From contig NZ_JPXX01000005.1 in assembly GCF_000771875.1 (NCBI RefSeq), forward strand, positions 62,001 through 126,000: 64,000 nucleotides of DNA, given 5' to 3'. The number at the start of each line of letters is the position of its first letter. Within the stretch, counting starts at the first letter, position 1. The notes under the pieces are model-generated. The model made no database searches. It had not been told where the DNA came from and saw only the letters and a program-made list of their open reading frames with translations. The position numbers were made by a program, and so were the translations under genes. Shown piece after piece: positions 1 through 9,315 of this stretch. The stretch is from Gallibacterium genomosp. 1. GTDB taxonomy: Bacteria; Pseudomonadota; Gammaproteobacteria; Enterobacterales; Pasteurellaceae.

Positions 1-271
1 GTCAGTGTTGGCATCCAGATTAGTGCAGGCGGAAGAGGAGCGTAAAGCCGCAGAGCAAGCGGATACTCGACGTAGTTTGTTAGGATCGGGAGATCGTTCC
101 GATAAAATTCGTACTTATAACTACCCACAAGGGCGTGTTACCGATCATCGCATCAATTTAACCTTATACCGTTTGGATGAAATTATGAACGGAAAAATTG
201 ATGACTTAATTCAACCTATTATCACCGAATATCAAGCGGAACAGCTTGCTGCTTTATCTGAAAATGAGTAA
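1..271 (+). CDS. prfA: Peptide chain release factor 1, C-terminal part (5' truncated by window)
   Basis: Release factor 1 recognises UAA/UAG in the ribosomal A site and triggers peptide release. Only the last 89 codons are in the window; the GGQ hydrolysis motif would lie upstream of it. The segment [17 protein letters not shown] and the following [14 protein letters not shown] are the highly conserved C-terminal part of the RF1/RF2 family. The TAA stop overlaps the prmC start as ATGAGTAA. This fits the known functional link, because PrmC methylates the release-factor GGQ glutamine. Identity as RF1 rather than RF2 rests on this prmC linkage and on the C-terminal sequence. Confidence 0.95.
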   Translation, partial: SVLASRLVQAEEERKAAEQADTRRSLLGSGDRSDKIRTYNYPQGRVTDHRINLTLYRLDEIMNGKIDDLIQPIITEYQAEQLAALSENE

Positions 272-1145
272 TTCGCACTTGAATTATCAGCAATGGTTGC
301 GACAGGCGGTTGCACGATTAAGTGCCGCACAGAGTAGCGAGGATGCGAAAATAGATGCAAATGCCTTATTGTGCTTTGTGACAGAGAAAAACAAAGCACA
401 AATTATGGCATTTGCAGAAACAGGATTAAGTGAAGCACAGCAGCAACGCTTGGAACTGTTGCTGCAACGTCGTCTACAAGGCGAGCCGATCGCCTATATT
501 CTTGGTGAAAAAGGATTTTGGAGTTTGGATTTATTGGTTTCGCCGGTAACGCTGATTCCAAGAGCCGATACCGAATGTTTGGTGGAAACAGCGTTATCGC
601 TATTGCAGCACTATTCAAGCGAAGTGGCGTTATCAATTTTAGATTTAGGCACAGGAACTGGGGCGATTGCGCTAGCGTTAGCATCTGAATTAACCCAACA
701 AAAGCGAGATTATCGCATTATTGGCGTAGATCGTGTGGCAGAATCAGTGCTGTTGGCAAAACAAAATAGGCAACGTAACCATTTAACCAATGTTGAGTTT
801 ATGCAAAGTGACTGGTTTTCATCCTTGTCAACACAAAAATTTGATTTTATTGTCAGTAATCCACCTTATATTGCCGAAAATGATCCTCATCTTAAACAAG
901 GGGATGTGCGTTTTGAGCCGTTATCCGCACTGGTAGCAAAAAAGGAAGGATTAGCGGATATTGAACGAATTATTGAGCAAGCAACTGCCTTTATGAATAC
1001 CGGCGGATATTTGTTGATTGAGCACGGTTGGCAGCAGGCGGATGCAGTGCAGGCACTGTTTAAACGTTATAATTGGTGTGCAGTAAAAACCGTTTTAGAT
1101 TATGGTGGCAATCAGCGTGTCACCTATGCAAAGTGGGATAGGTAG
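264..1145 (+). CDS. prmC: Release factor glutamine methyltransferase
   Basis: S-adenosylmethionine-dependent N5-glutamine methyltransferase that modifies the GGQ motif of RF1 and RF2. The 293-residue product has the PrmC helical N-terminal domain, the SAM-binding DLGTGTGA at about residues 127-134, and the diagnostic catalytic NPPY motif at about 199-202. The ATG at 264 overlaps the prfA stop and gives the usual family length. An in-frame TTG at 246 would add six residues lacking family resemblance, so I prefer the ATG. The gene is cotranscribed and probably translationally coupled with prfA, its substrate gene. Confidence 0.95.
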   Translation: MSNSHLNYQQWLRQAVARLSAAQSSEDAKIDANALLCFVTEKNKAQIMAFAETGLSEAQQQRLELLLQRRLQGEPIAYILGEKGFWSLDLLVSPVTLIPRADTECLVETALSLLQHYSSEVALSILDLGTGTGAIALALASELTQQKRDYRIIGVDRVAESVLLAKQNRQRNHLTNVEFMQSDWFSSLSTQKFDFIVSNPPYIAENDPHLKQGDVRFEPLSALVAKKEGLADIERIIEQATAFMNTGGYLLIEHGWQQADAVQALFKRYNWCAVKTVLDYGGNQRVTYAKWDR

Positions 1146-1146
1146 T

Positions 1147-1989
1147 ATGGAAAAAAATAGAATAATAGATAATGATGAGGCGCTTAGAATCGCTTTAGAA
1201 AGAGAAAAAGCAGGGAAATATTTATTAAATCAACTTATCTCTTTTAACCAAATTATTGATGCCGATTTCAAGAAAAGCAGTATCTATTCCAGATTAGGGC
1301 ATTTGATTCGTGAATTTGGCAAATTTATTGAAGGGGAAACAGATGTCAAAATGCGAGTACATCTGTTGCTTCAGTTTTTCTATGGAGAAAAAGGCTTTTT
1401 TTGTGATCGTGAAACCTATTTTCACGCCTCCAATCTGATGTTGCCTCACGTCTTTGCCACCAAAGAGGGAACGCCGGCAGTGTTAGGGTCAATATTACTT
1501 TTTATTGCCGCTAATTTTCATTTGCCGATACGTGGTGTGAATTTCCCAACACAATTTTTATTGCGGGTGGATGTGGATGATGAAGTTGCTTTTATCGACC
1601 CTTGGAACGGTAAATATGTTTCTCAGGAAACCATTCAAACGTGGTTGGAAGGCTATCTTGGCTTTGGCACACCGTTATCGGAAGAGTATGTTGGTGTAGG
1701 TGATTTAATTGATTTGGAAGATAGAATGTATCAAGTGCTAAAAAGCGCTTTAATTCGGGAAGGACGTAATGAACAGGCGTTAGCGTTGATTGAACATCGT
1801 TTATCGGAAACGCCAGATGATCCTTATGAAATTCGAGATCGAGGGGTGGTTTATGGCAATATGGAATGTTTTCATTTGGCAGTTCCAGATTTAACCTATT
1901 TTATTGAGCAGTGTCCGCAAGATCCGGTAGCTCCGTTAATCAGATTACAATTACAGGATTTAAAACATATTCCTTATTCATTTCAATAA
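1147..1989 (+). CDS. sirB1: SirB1-type transglutaminase-like/TPR protein
   Basis: A 280-residue protein of the SirB1 family, which combines a degenerate transglutaminase-like fold with C-terminal tetratricopeptide-like helices (region around DDPYEIRDRGVVYGNMECF). The biochemical function of the family is not established. Its position between prmC and kdsA is a conserved gammaproteobacterial neighbourhood. The start is placed at the ATG one base after the prmC stop; an upstream in-frame start at 1102 would lie inside prmC. Probably part of one transcript prfA-prmC-sirB1-kdsA. Confidence 0.85.
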   Translation: MEKNRIIDNDEALRIALEREKAGKYLLNQLISFNQIIDADFKKSSIYSRLGHLIREFGKFIEGETDVKMRVHLLLQFFYGEKGFFCDRETYFHASNLMLPHVFATKEGTPAVLGSILLFIAANFHLPIRGVNFPTQFLLRVDVDDEVAFIDPWNGKYVSQETIQTWLEGYLGFGTPLSEEYVGVGDLIDLEDRMYQVLKSALIREGRNEQALALIEHRLSETPDDPYEIRDRGVVYGNMECFHLAVPDLTYFIEQCPQDPVAPLIRLQLQDLKHIPYSFQ

Positions 1990-1996
1990 GTTATAG

Positions 1997-2860
<864 letters not shown>

Positions 2861-2955
2861 GAAAATTTGTGATAAATGCGATAGAAATGCGTTTACGTTT
2901 CCTAGTAACGTTAAATAAAAAGTGTATCATTCCCGACTAATATAAGGAGCCGAAT

Positions 2956-3897
2956 ATGAAAATTGTATTTTTAGACAGTACCGCTATTCCTAAACATATC
3001 CCTATCCCTCGTCCTAAGTTTGAACACGAATGGGTGGAATATGAATATACTTCGGCAGATCAGGTGATTGAACGAATGCATAATGCAGAAATTGCCGTTA
3101 CCAGTAAGGTGATTTTTAGTCGAGAAGTGATGCAGCAATTGCCAAAATTGAAACTGATTGCTATCACAGCGACCGGAACTAATAATGTTGATCTTAATGC
3201 AGCAAAAGAATTGGGTATTACCGTTAAAAATGTTAGCGGATATTCTTCTGTTACCGTACCTGAACACGTTCTTGGTATGATTTATGCTTTACGCCACAGT
3301 TTGATGGGGTGGTATCGCGATCAGCTCAGCGATAAATGGGTGGACTGTAAGCAATTTTGTTATTTTGATTATCCGATAAAAGATGTAAAAGGCTCAGTAT
3401 TAGGTATTTTGGGTCGTGGTAATTTAGGTTGTGAAGTCGGACGTTTGGCAGAACTGCTCGGAATGAAAGTATTGTTCGCTGAACATCGAGGTGCAGAAAC
3501 TATCCGTGAAGGCTATACCAAATTTGAAGATGTTTTGGCTCAAGCCGATATTATTACCTTGCATTGTCCATTGACTGAAACCACACAAAATTTAATCAAT
3601 CGTGAAACATTGGCACTTTGTAAGGATGGTGCTTTATTGATCAATACCGGTCGTGGTCCGTTGGTGGATGAACAGGCAGTGTTTGAAGCACTATCTTCCG
3701 GAAAATTGTCAGGTGCCGCATTGGATGTGATGCGTCAAGAGCCACCGGAAAAAGGCAATGTTTTAATGGAGGCGGCGAAACGTTTACCAAATTTATTGAT
3801 TACTCCACATATTGCGTGGGCATCAGATTCTGCGGTAACCACTTTGGTGAATAAAGTTACACAAAATATTGAAGAGTTTGTCGCAACAGGTAAATGA
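2956..3897 (+). CDS. D-2-hydroxyacid dehydrogenase (HI1556/glycerate dehydrogenase-like)
   Basis: NAD-dependent D-2-hydroxyacid dehydrogenase of 313 residues. It has the Rossmann dinucleotide motif LGRGNLG around residue 152, the catalytic-loop segment INTGRGPLVDE around 230, and the PHIAWAS segment with the catalytic His near the C terminus. Closest in type to hydroxypyruvate/glycerate dehydrogenases; the true substrate cannot be read from sequence. SD sequence AAGGAG precedes the ATG. A 95-bp gap separates it from kdsA and a terminator follows, so it may be a single-gene unit. Confidence 0.88.
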   Translation: MKIVFLDSTAIPKHIPIPRPKFEHEWVEYEYTSADQVIERMHNAEIAVTSKVIFSREVMQQLPKLKLIAITATGTNNVDLNAAKELGITVKNVSGYSSVTVPEHVLGMIYALRHSLMGWYRDQLSDKWVDCKQFCYFDYPIKDVKGSVLGILGRGNLGCEVGRLAELLGMKVLFAEHRGAETIREGYTKFEDVLAQADIITLHCPLTETTQNLINRETLALCKDGALLINTGRGPLVDEQAVFEALSSGKLSGAALDVMRQEPPEKGNVLMEAAKRLPNLLITPHIAWASDSAVTTLVNKVTQNIEEFVATGK

Positions 3898-3929
3898 GTA
3901 TTGACACTATAACAGATACGAATGAAATA

Positions 3930-3960
3930 ATGGGTGTGTTTTTGCACCCATAATTTTTAT
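3930..3960 (+). terminator. Rho-independent terminator after the hydroxyacid dehydrogenase gene
   Basis: Inverted repeat ATGGGTG (3930-3936) / CACCCAT (3945-3951) followed by AATTTTTATT. It separates the dehydrogenase gene from lolC. Confidence 0.7.
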
Positions 3961-4006
3961 TAAATTTAAACAAAAGAGCTATTTAGGGTAAAAAATAAGG
4001 AAAATT

Positions 4007-5191
4007 ATGTCGGTAAACGTCCCATTAATGGTGGCATTACGTTATTGGCGATCCAAAAGTGGTGATCGTTTTGGTCGCTTAGTTACACGTTTGGCAGGTG
4101 TCGGAATTACCTTAGGCGTTATGGCATTAATTATTGTATTATCGGTAATGAACGGATTAGAAGATTACCAGAAACAGAATGTACTGGAGAATATTCCGCA
4201 AGCGATCATTACCCCACAACAGTCGCCATTCTCTTTAACGCAAGATCAACTACCGAAATTACCAGATTTTGTTACTAAAGTTGTGCCGATTAATCGAGCA
4301 AATGTGATTATGCAAAGCAGTGATGGTTTAAGTGCGGCCCAATTAATTGGGGTACAACAGCGTCAGGATGACCCGTTATTAAGCGGTGTTGATGAGAAAT
4401 TGGCAACACTGATACCACCGGGGGAGTTTAATCTGATCATCGGAGCACAACTTGCGCGTCAAAATAAATTGGTTGTCGGCGATAAAGTACGGTTATTGAT
4501 TCCGGAAAACAGTGTTTATACGCCGTTAGGGCGTATGCCGATGCAGCGTCTGTTCACAGTGGCAGCGATTTATCCTGACTGGAGTGCAGATAATCAGATC
4601 TTTGCTGCTTTGCAGGATGTGGGTAGATTATTACGATTAAAGCCGGATCAAGTGCAGGGGCAACGTCTGTTTTTACAAGATCCTTTCTTGATTACCGAGT
4701 TGCTGAACTATTTCCCGAAAGATAAATGGCAGATTGATGATTGGCGCAGTCAAAAAGGGGAGTTTTTCCAATCGGTGAAAATGGAAAAAAATATGATGTC
4801 GCTGTTGGTCAGTCTTATCATTTTGGTTGCAATTGCGAATATTGTTACTTCACTAAGCTTAATGGTATTGGATAAACAAAGTGAAATTGCCATTTTACAA
4901 ACGCAAGGTTTTACTCGTTTGCAGGTGATGGCGATTTTTATCTATCAAGGGATGTTGATTGGGTTTTTAAGCACTCTTATTGGAGCAATATTGGGCATAT
5001 TATCCGCCAATTACCTCACACCTGTTCTTAGCTGGTTTGATTCGTTAAGTTTTCCGTTACCAACCGTAATAGATCCGGAACAGATTATCGTGATCATTTT
5101 ATTTTCATTAACTTTATCTTTTATTTCAACGCTTTATCCGGCATATCGAGCAGCAAAAATTGAACCGGCGGAGGCGTTACGCTATGAGTAA
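4007..5191 (+). CDS. lolC: Lipoprotein-releasing ABC transporter, permease LolC
   Basis: Inner-membrane permease of the LolCDE complex, which extracts outer-membrane lipoproteins from the inner membrane and hands them to LolA. The 394-residue protein has one N-terminal membrane segment (about 25-50), a large periplasmic domain, and three C-terminal membrane segments of the FtsX/MacB fold. [20 protein letters not shown] after TM1 and the ending [18 protein letters not shown] are typical of LolC/E. Its stop overlaps lolD (ATGAGTAA), so the operon is translationally coupled. Confidence 0.95.
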   Translation: MSVNVPLMVALRYWRSKSGDRFGRLVTRLAGVGITLGVMALIIVLSVMNGLEDYQKQNVLENIPQAIITPQQSPFSLTQDQLPKLPDFVTKVVPINRANVIMQSSDGLSAAQLIGVQQRQDDPLLSGVDEKLATLIPPGEFNLIIGAQLARQNKLVVGDKVRLLIPENSVYTPLGRMPMQRLFTVAAIYPDWSADNQIFAALQDVGRLLRLKPDQVQGQRLFLQDPFLITELLNYFPKDKWQIDDWRSQKGEFFQSVKMEKNMMSLLVSLIILVAIANIVTSLSLMVLDKQSEIAILQTQGFTRLQVMAIFIYQGMLIGFLSTLIGAILGILSANYLTPVLSWFDSLSFPLPTVIDPEQIIVIILFSLTLSFISTLYPAYRAAKIEPAEALRYE

Positions 5192-5903
5192 TTTTATGAC
5201 AGATACTACTAATCAGACACAACCATTATTAGCTTGTCAGCAGCTTTCTAAAATTTATCAAGAGGGCGATAAGCCAATGACAGTGTTACAGAATGTCTCT
5301 TTTCAGTTATATCGAGGCGAATTAACGGCGATTGTAGGCAGCTCCGGATCAGGAAAAAGTACATTATTGCATCTGTTGGGCGGGTTGGATAAACCCTCTT
5401 CGGGCGAGGTTTTTTTAAACGGTGAGCAATTATCTACACTTTCTGACCGACAAGTGGCACAGCTACGCAATCGCCATTTAGGATTTGTCTATCAATTTCA
5501 CCATTTAATGGCGGATTTTACTGCATTGGAAAATGCGGCAATGCCAATGTTGATTGCTGGAAAAGATCGTCGAGAAGCTTATCAACAGGCGGAGGTTATG
5601 TTAACAGCAGTGGGATTGACTCATCGTATTAATCATCGTCCTTCGGCATTATCAGGCGGTGAACGACAACGGGTTGCTATTGCCAGAGCATTGGTGAATA
5701 ATCCTGACTTAGTGTTGGCGGATGAACCAACTGGTAATCTTGATCAAAAAACAACAGAAAATATTTTTGAATTAATTCAACAACTTAATCAAGAAAAAAA
5801 CATTGCATTTTTATTAGTGACACACGATCTATCATTAGCGGCAAAATTACAGAAAAGATATCTTATGCGTGACGGGATACTTAGCATAGAGGAATGTTTA
5901 TGA
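5184..5903 (+). CDS. lolD: Lipoprotein-releasing ABC transporter, ATPase LolD
   Basis: Cytoplasmic ATPase of LolCDE. The 239-residue protein carries Walker [10 protein letters not shown], the [21 protein letters not shown]-loop region typical of LolD/MacB ATPases, signature [15 protein letters not shown], and Walker [10 protein letters not shown]. The ATG at 5184 overlaps the lolC stop. An in-frame ATG at 5196 is possible, and a longer upstream reading frame from 5160 lies wholly inside lolC. The 3' end overlaps lolE. Confidence 0.96.
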   Translation: MSNFMTDTTNQTQPLLACQQLSKIYQEGDKPMTVLQNVSFQLYRGELTAIVGSSGSGKSTLLHLLGGLDKPSSGEVFLNGEQLSTLSDRQVAQLRNRHLGFVYQFHHLMADFTALENAAMPMLIAGKDRREAYQQAEVMLTAVGLTHRINHRPSALSGGERQRVAIARALVNNPDLVLADEPTGNLDQKTTENIFELIQQLNQEKNIAFLLVTHDLSLAAKLQKRYLMRDGILSIEECL

Positions 5904-7153
5904 TGAGTACGCCGTTTTTTATCAGCTGGCGTTATCAGCGAGCGAAACAGAAAAATCGCTTGGTTTCATTGATTTCGTGGTTTTCAACCTTAGGCATTGC
6001 GTTAGGTGTTGCTGTTTTAATTATTGGCTTAAGTGCAATGAACGGCTTTCAACGAGAATTGGATCAACGCATTTTGGCGGTTGTGCCACATATTGATATT
6101 AGTGGTTATCAAAAAGAGCCGATTCAAAATTGGCAAAAATTAGTACAAGCATTGCATACGAACAGAGAGATTAAAGGCATTTCGCCTTATGTAACTTTCA
6201 CTACTTTGGCGGAAGCTGGCGGTAAATTGAAAGTGATTCAGGTGAAAGGCATTGAGCCTAAATTATTGCAACAAGTGAGTGCAGTTGGGCAATTTGTGTT
6301 GGATGGGCATTGGCAAACTTTTTCCGAAAAAAATCAAGGAATTATATTAGGTTATGGCATTGCTAAAGATCTCAATGTTAATGTCGGTGATTGGGTGTCG
6401 TTATTGGTATCTAATCAAAATCAGCAAGAACTTAACAAAATGACACAACCTCAACGTCACCGTTTGCAGGTTGCTGGAATTTTGCGTTTAGACGGACAGC
6501 TAGATCACAGCTATGCGTTTATTCCATTAGCATTGGCTCAACAATATCTTGATTATCAACCTACACAGGTAAGTGGTGTTGAGGTTGCAGTTTATTCACC
6601 TTTTGCTGTCAATAATTTTGATTTTTCCTCACTAGCAGATTATCCACAAGTGTTAACAGCACATAGCTGGATAGAGCGTTTCGGTTATATGTATCGTGAT
6701 ATTTCGTTAATCAAAACCGTGATGTATCTTGCAATGGTGTTGGTGATTGGTATTGCTTGTTTTAATATTATTTCTACCTTAATTATGGCTGTGAAAGACA
6801 AACAGGGGGACATTGCCATTTTGCGTACATTAGGTGCTAACAGTGGTTTTATACGCCGAATTTTCCTCTGGTATGGCTTATTTTCCGGAATGAAAGGCTG
6901 TTTATGGGGGATTATTTTGGGTATTGTGGTGGCGCTGAATTTAACCGAGATTATTTACGTGATTGAAAAAATCTTCCATACTAAAATTTTATCGGATGGC
7001 GTTTATTTTATTGATTTTATGCCGAGTGAATTGCATTTCAGTGATGTTGGTTTGGTATTTGTTGCTACTTTGCTATTAAGTTTGCTTGCCTCACTTTATC
7101 CGGCAATTCGTGCAGCAAAATTACAACCGGCGAAAGTTTTAAATAATCATTAA
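5900..7153 (+). CDS. lolE: Lipoprotein-releasing ABC transporter, permease LolE
   Basis: Second permease subunit of LolCDE, 417 residues, with the same topology as LolC: one N-terminal and three C-terminal membrane segments around a large periplasmic domain. [19 protein letters not shown] after TM1 and [16 protein letters not shown] at the C terminus match the family. SD AGAGGA at 5888-5893 suits ATG 5900 (spacer 6) or 5903 better than the ATG at 5894. The 5900 ATG overlaps the lolD stop as ATGA. Having separate LolC and LolE, not a single LolF, is usual for this group. Confidence 0.95.
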   Translation: MMSTPFFISWRYQRAKQKNRLVSLISWFSTLGIALGVAVLIIGLSAMNGFQRELDQRILAVVPHIDISGYQKEPIQNWQKLVQALHTNREIKGISPYVTFTTLAEAGGKLKVIQVKGIEPKLLQQVSAVGQFVLDGHWQTFSEKNQGIILGYGIAKDLNVNVGDWVSLLVSNQNQQELNKMTQPQRHRLQVAGILRLDGQLDHSYAFIPLALAQQYLDYQPTQVSGVEVAVYSPFAVNNFDFSSLADYPQVLTAHSWIERFGYMYRDISLIKTVMYLAMVLVIGIACFNIISTLIMAVKDKQGDIAILRTLGANSGFIRRIFLWYGLFSGMKGCLWGIILGIVVALNLTEIIYVIEKIFHTKILSDGVYFIDFMPSELHFSDVGLVFVATLLLSLLASLYPAIRAAKLQPAKVLNNH

Positions 7154-7160
7154 AAAAGTG

Positions 7161-7208
7161 TTGAAAATAAAACATTATATGCTAGTATTTGCACTAGTTT
7201 AGTAGTAC
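7161..7208 (+). promoter_or_regulatory. aroG promoter with TrpR-like operator
   Basis: A -35-like TTGAAA (7161-7166) is followed after 16 bp by TAGTAT (7183-7188). The sequence GCACTAGTTTAGTAGTAC at 7191-7208 sits at the expected transcription start. It matches the enterobacterial trp operator GAACTAGTTAACTAGTAC at 15 of 18 positions. I infer TrpR repression of aroG; the promoter assignment is by inspection only. Confidence 0.65.
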
Positions 7209-7230
7209 ATAAAAACAAGAGAGTATTTAA

Positions 7231-8319
7231 ATGGCAGTGATTAAAAAAGATATTCGTATTGAAAACGATGATGTTCGTATTGCAAAAGTAGAGCAACTTC
7301 TTCCCCCGATTGCATTATTGGAAAAATATCCGGCAAGTAAAGTCGCAGCAAAAACCGTTAAACAGGCTCGCCAAGCAGTACATAATATTTTACACAAAGA
7401 AGATGATCGCTTATTGGTTGTTATTGGACCTTGTTCAATTCACGATCCTGAAGCAGCATTGGATTATGCGAAACGTTTAAAAGTGTTGCGTGAAGAATTG
7501 AAAGGTGAACTGGAAGTGATTATGCGTGTCTATTTTGAAAAACCACGCACAACTGTGGGTTGGAAAGGTTTAATTAACGATCCTCATCTAGATCACACTT
7601 ATACTCTTAATGACGGTTTAAGAATGGCACGTAAATTATTATCAGATATTAATGATCTTGAAGTGCCATCAGCCGGTGAGTTTTTAGATATGATCACACC
7701 ACAATATATTGCTGATTTTATGAGCTGGGGGGCAATCGGCGCAAGAACCACTGAATCTCAAGTGCATCGTGAATTAGCTTCTGGTTTATCTTGTGCGGTT
7801 GGTTTCAAAAACGGTACTAACGGTGGTGTAAAAATTGCATTAGACGCTATTGGTGCAGCAGAATCAGGACACTATTTCTTGTCTGTTACCAAATTTGGTC
7901 ATTCTGCGATTGTGGCTACAAAAGGAAACAATGATTGTCATATTATTTTACGTGGTGGCGATAAAGGTCCGAATTACTCAAAAGAACACGTCTTAAAAGT
8001 GGCGAATGACATTGAAAAAAGTGGCAGAATCCCACACGTAATGATCGATTTTAGTCACGCAAACAGTTCAAAACAGTTCAAAAAACAACTTGAAGTGTGT
8101 GATGATGTTTGTCGTCAATTAAGCGAAGGTTCAACCCATATTTTCGGGGTAATGATTGAAAGCAACCTTGTTGAAGGTCGTCAAGATATTATTGATGGTA
8201 AAAACTCACTGGTTTATGGGCAAAGTGTAACTGATGCTTGCATTGGCTGGGAAGATACCGAAAAATTGTTATATGATCTTGCCGAAGCCGTGAAAGCTAG
8301 ACGTGCAAAACTTGCTTAG
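7231..8319 (+). CDS. aroG: 3-deoxy-7-phosphoheptulonate (DAHP) synthase, class I
   Basis: First enzyme of the shikimate pathway: condenses PEP with erythrose-4-phosphate. The 362-residue class I enzyme has the metal-binding GPCSIHDP (about 66-73), MRVYFEKPRTTVGWKG (about 107-122), GARTTESQVHRELASG (about 174-189) and HANSSKQ. It belongs to the AroF/G/H family. I use aroG because that is the single isoenzyme annotated in close relatives, but the feedback-inhibitor specificity (Phe, Tyr or Trp) cannot be decided by eye. The TrpR-like operator would suggest tryptophan control. A strong terminator follows. Confidence 0.93.
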   Translation: MAVIKKDIRIENDDVRIAKVEQLLPPIALLEKYPASKVAAKTVKQARQAVHNILHKEDDRLLVVIGPCSIHDPEAALDYAKRLKVLREELKGELEVIMRVYFEKPRTTVGWKGLINDPHLDHTYTLNDGLRMARKLLSDINDLEVPSAGEFLDMITPQYIADFMSWGAIGARTTESQVHRELASGLSCAVGFKNGTNGGVKIALDAIGAAESGHYFLSVTKFGHSAIVATKGNNDCHIILRGGDKGPNYSKEHVLKVANDIEKSGRIPHVMIDFSHANSSKQFKKQLEVCDDVCRQLSEGSTHIFGVMIESNLVEGRQDIIDGKNSLVYGQSVTDACIGWEDTEKLLYDLAEAVKARRAKLA

Positions 8320-8340
8320 TTATTTTCAAAATATGAGGTA

Positions 8341-8373
8341 ATACGGGGTGAAATATTTCACCCCGTATTTTTT
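8341..8373 (+). terminator. Strong rho-independent terminator of aroG
   Basis: Perfect 28-nt palindrome with 13-bp arms, ATACGGGGTGAAA and TTTCACCCCGTAT (8341-8368), followed by a T run to 8373. Confidence 0.92.
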
Positions 8374-8401
8374 CTGAATACAATTTAAAACCTCGCTCTT
8401 T

Positions 8402-8568
8402 ATGGTAGGGTTAGCTGTTCTTTTAGTCTTTTCTAATCAGTATTTATTGTTTGATGGTTAGTTTGTTAAATATCAAAATGTATGAAGTTTTATAGAAAGA
8501 ATAAAGAATATTTAGATGAATTTTCATTCTCCGGTGAGCAAATAAGTCTCTTAAAATTCAAAAAATGA
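8402..8568 (+). other. Two short unrecognised reading frames in the aroG-tsaB gap
   Basis: The 282-bp gap between aroG and tsaB contains two tiny plus-strand frames. One covers 8402-8461 (19 codons, hydrophobic start MVGLAVLLVFSNQYLLF). The other covers 8482-8568 (28 codons, beginning MKFYRKNKEYLDEF and ending LLKFKK). The second ends in the shared terminator. Neither has a convincing Shine-Dalgarno sequence and I recognise neither. They could be chance frames or remains of a lost gene. Confidence 0.2.
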
Positions 8569-8599
8569 TGGTATGTAAATTAGCAACCATCATTTTTTT
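8560..8599 (-). terminator. Bidirectional terminator at the tsaB 3' end
   Basis: AATGATGGT (8564-8572) pairs with ACCATCATT (8586-8594). A-tract and T-tract flank both sides, so it can terminate tsaB on the minus strand and anything reading in on plus. Confidence 0.8.
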
Positions 8600-8601
8600 A
8601 A

Positions 8602-9315
8602 TTATTCTCTTCCCGGAAGTTTTTTCCAAGTGACTTCATTGCGTAAATAGACCGGTTCGAGTGCGGTGGCAGAGATGGAGTTATTTTGGGCATAGGCTAG
8701 TTTTGCAAGAGATAACATATATTTAGCGGAAGGCAAAGTGATGTTGCTCTCTTTAGCCGAAACAGCGGAAAGCTCAGTATATGCTGCCCAACCGCTACCG
8801 ACTTTAAGGGTGTTCTTATAATCTCCTGTTAATTGTAAAAACAAATTTTGCGGAGCAATAACCTGTTCTTCAATAATAGTTTGCCAATGATCATATTGTA
8901 CGCCGTCCAAAATAACTGCCTGATATTGCAGTTGTGAAAAATAGACTTCATTCATTCTGGCATCAATAGCACTTAACACGCTTTTTGCTTGTTGTTGCTC
9001 ATAAGCGGCTTGTGCCATAGCGGTTAATGTTGAGACAGGGTAGAGCGGTAAATCTGCACCCAACGCCAACCCTTGCGCAACAGAAACGCCAACACGTACA
9101 CCGGTAAAACTGCCGGGACCACGCCCTAATACAATACCATCAACTTGCGTTAATTTGATTCCGGATTGTTGCAGTAATTGATCTATCATCGGCAAAATAC
9201 GTTGTGTATGTGTGCGTTGTGCGATTTCATCGAAAAAGGTGATTTCATCGTTAAAAAGTAATGCAACGGAACAGGCTTCGGTTGAAGTGTCTAATGCGAG
9301 TAAAGTAGGTTTCAT
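8602..9315 (-). CDS. tsaB: tRNA threonylcarbamoyladenosine biosynthesis protein TsaB
   Basis: Partner of TsaD and TsaE in making t6A37 on ANN-decoding tRNAs. The 237-residue protein has the ASKHA-fold N terminus LLALDTSTEACSVAL and the glycine-rich GIVLGRGPGSFTGVRVG that characterise TsaB (YeaZ). It lacks the metal-binding histidines of TsaD, as expected. The start codon overlaps the stop of yoaA by 4 bp (9312-9315), so the two genes form an operon transcribed leftwards, an arrangement also seen in enterobacteria. Confidence 0.95.
   Translation of the reverse strand: MKPTLLALDTSTEACSVALLFNDEITFFDEIAQRTHTQRILPMIDQLLQQSGIKLTQVDGIVLGRGPGSFTGVRVGVSVAQGLALGADLPLYPVSTLTAMAQAAYEQQQAKSVLSAIDARMNEVYFSQLQYQAVILDGVQYDHWQTIIEEQVIAPQNLFLQLTGDYKNTLKVGSGWAAYTELSAVSAKESNITLPSAKYMLSLAKLAYAQNNSISATALEPVYLRNEVTWKKLPGRE

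Noticed and set aside
2861-2955. PurR-like GCGTTTACGTTTCC and possible promoter before the hydroxyacid dehydrogenase gene
   Set aside because: Match too weak and no -35/-10 pair with good spacing could be picked.
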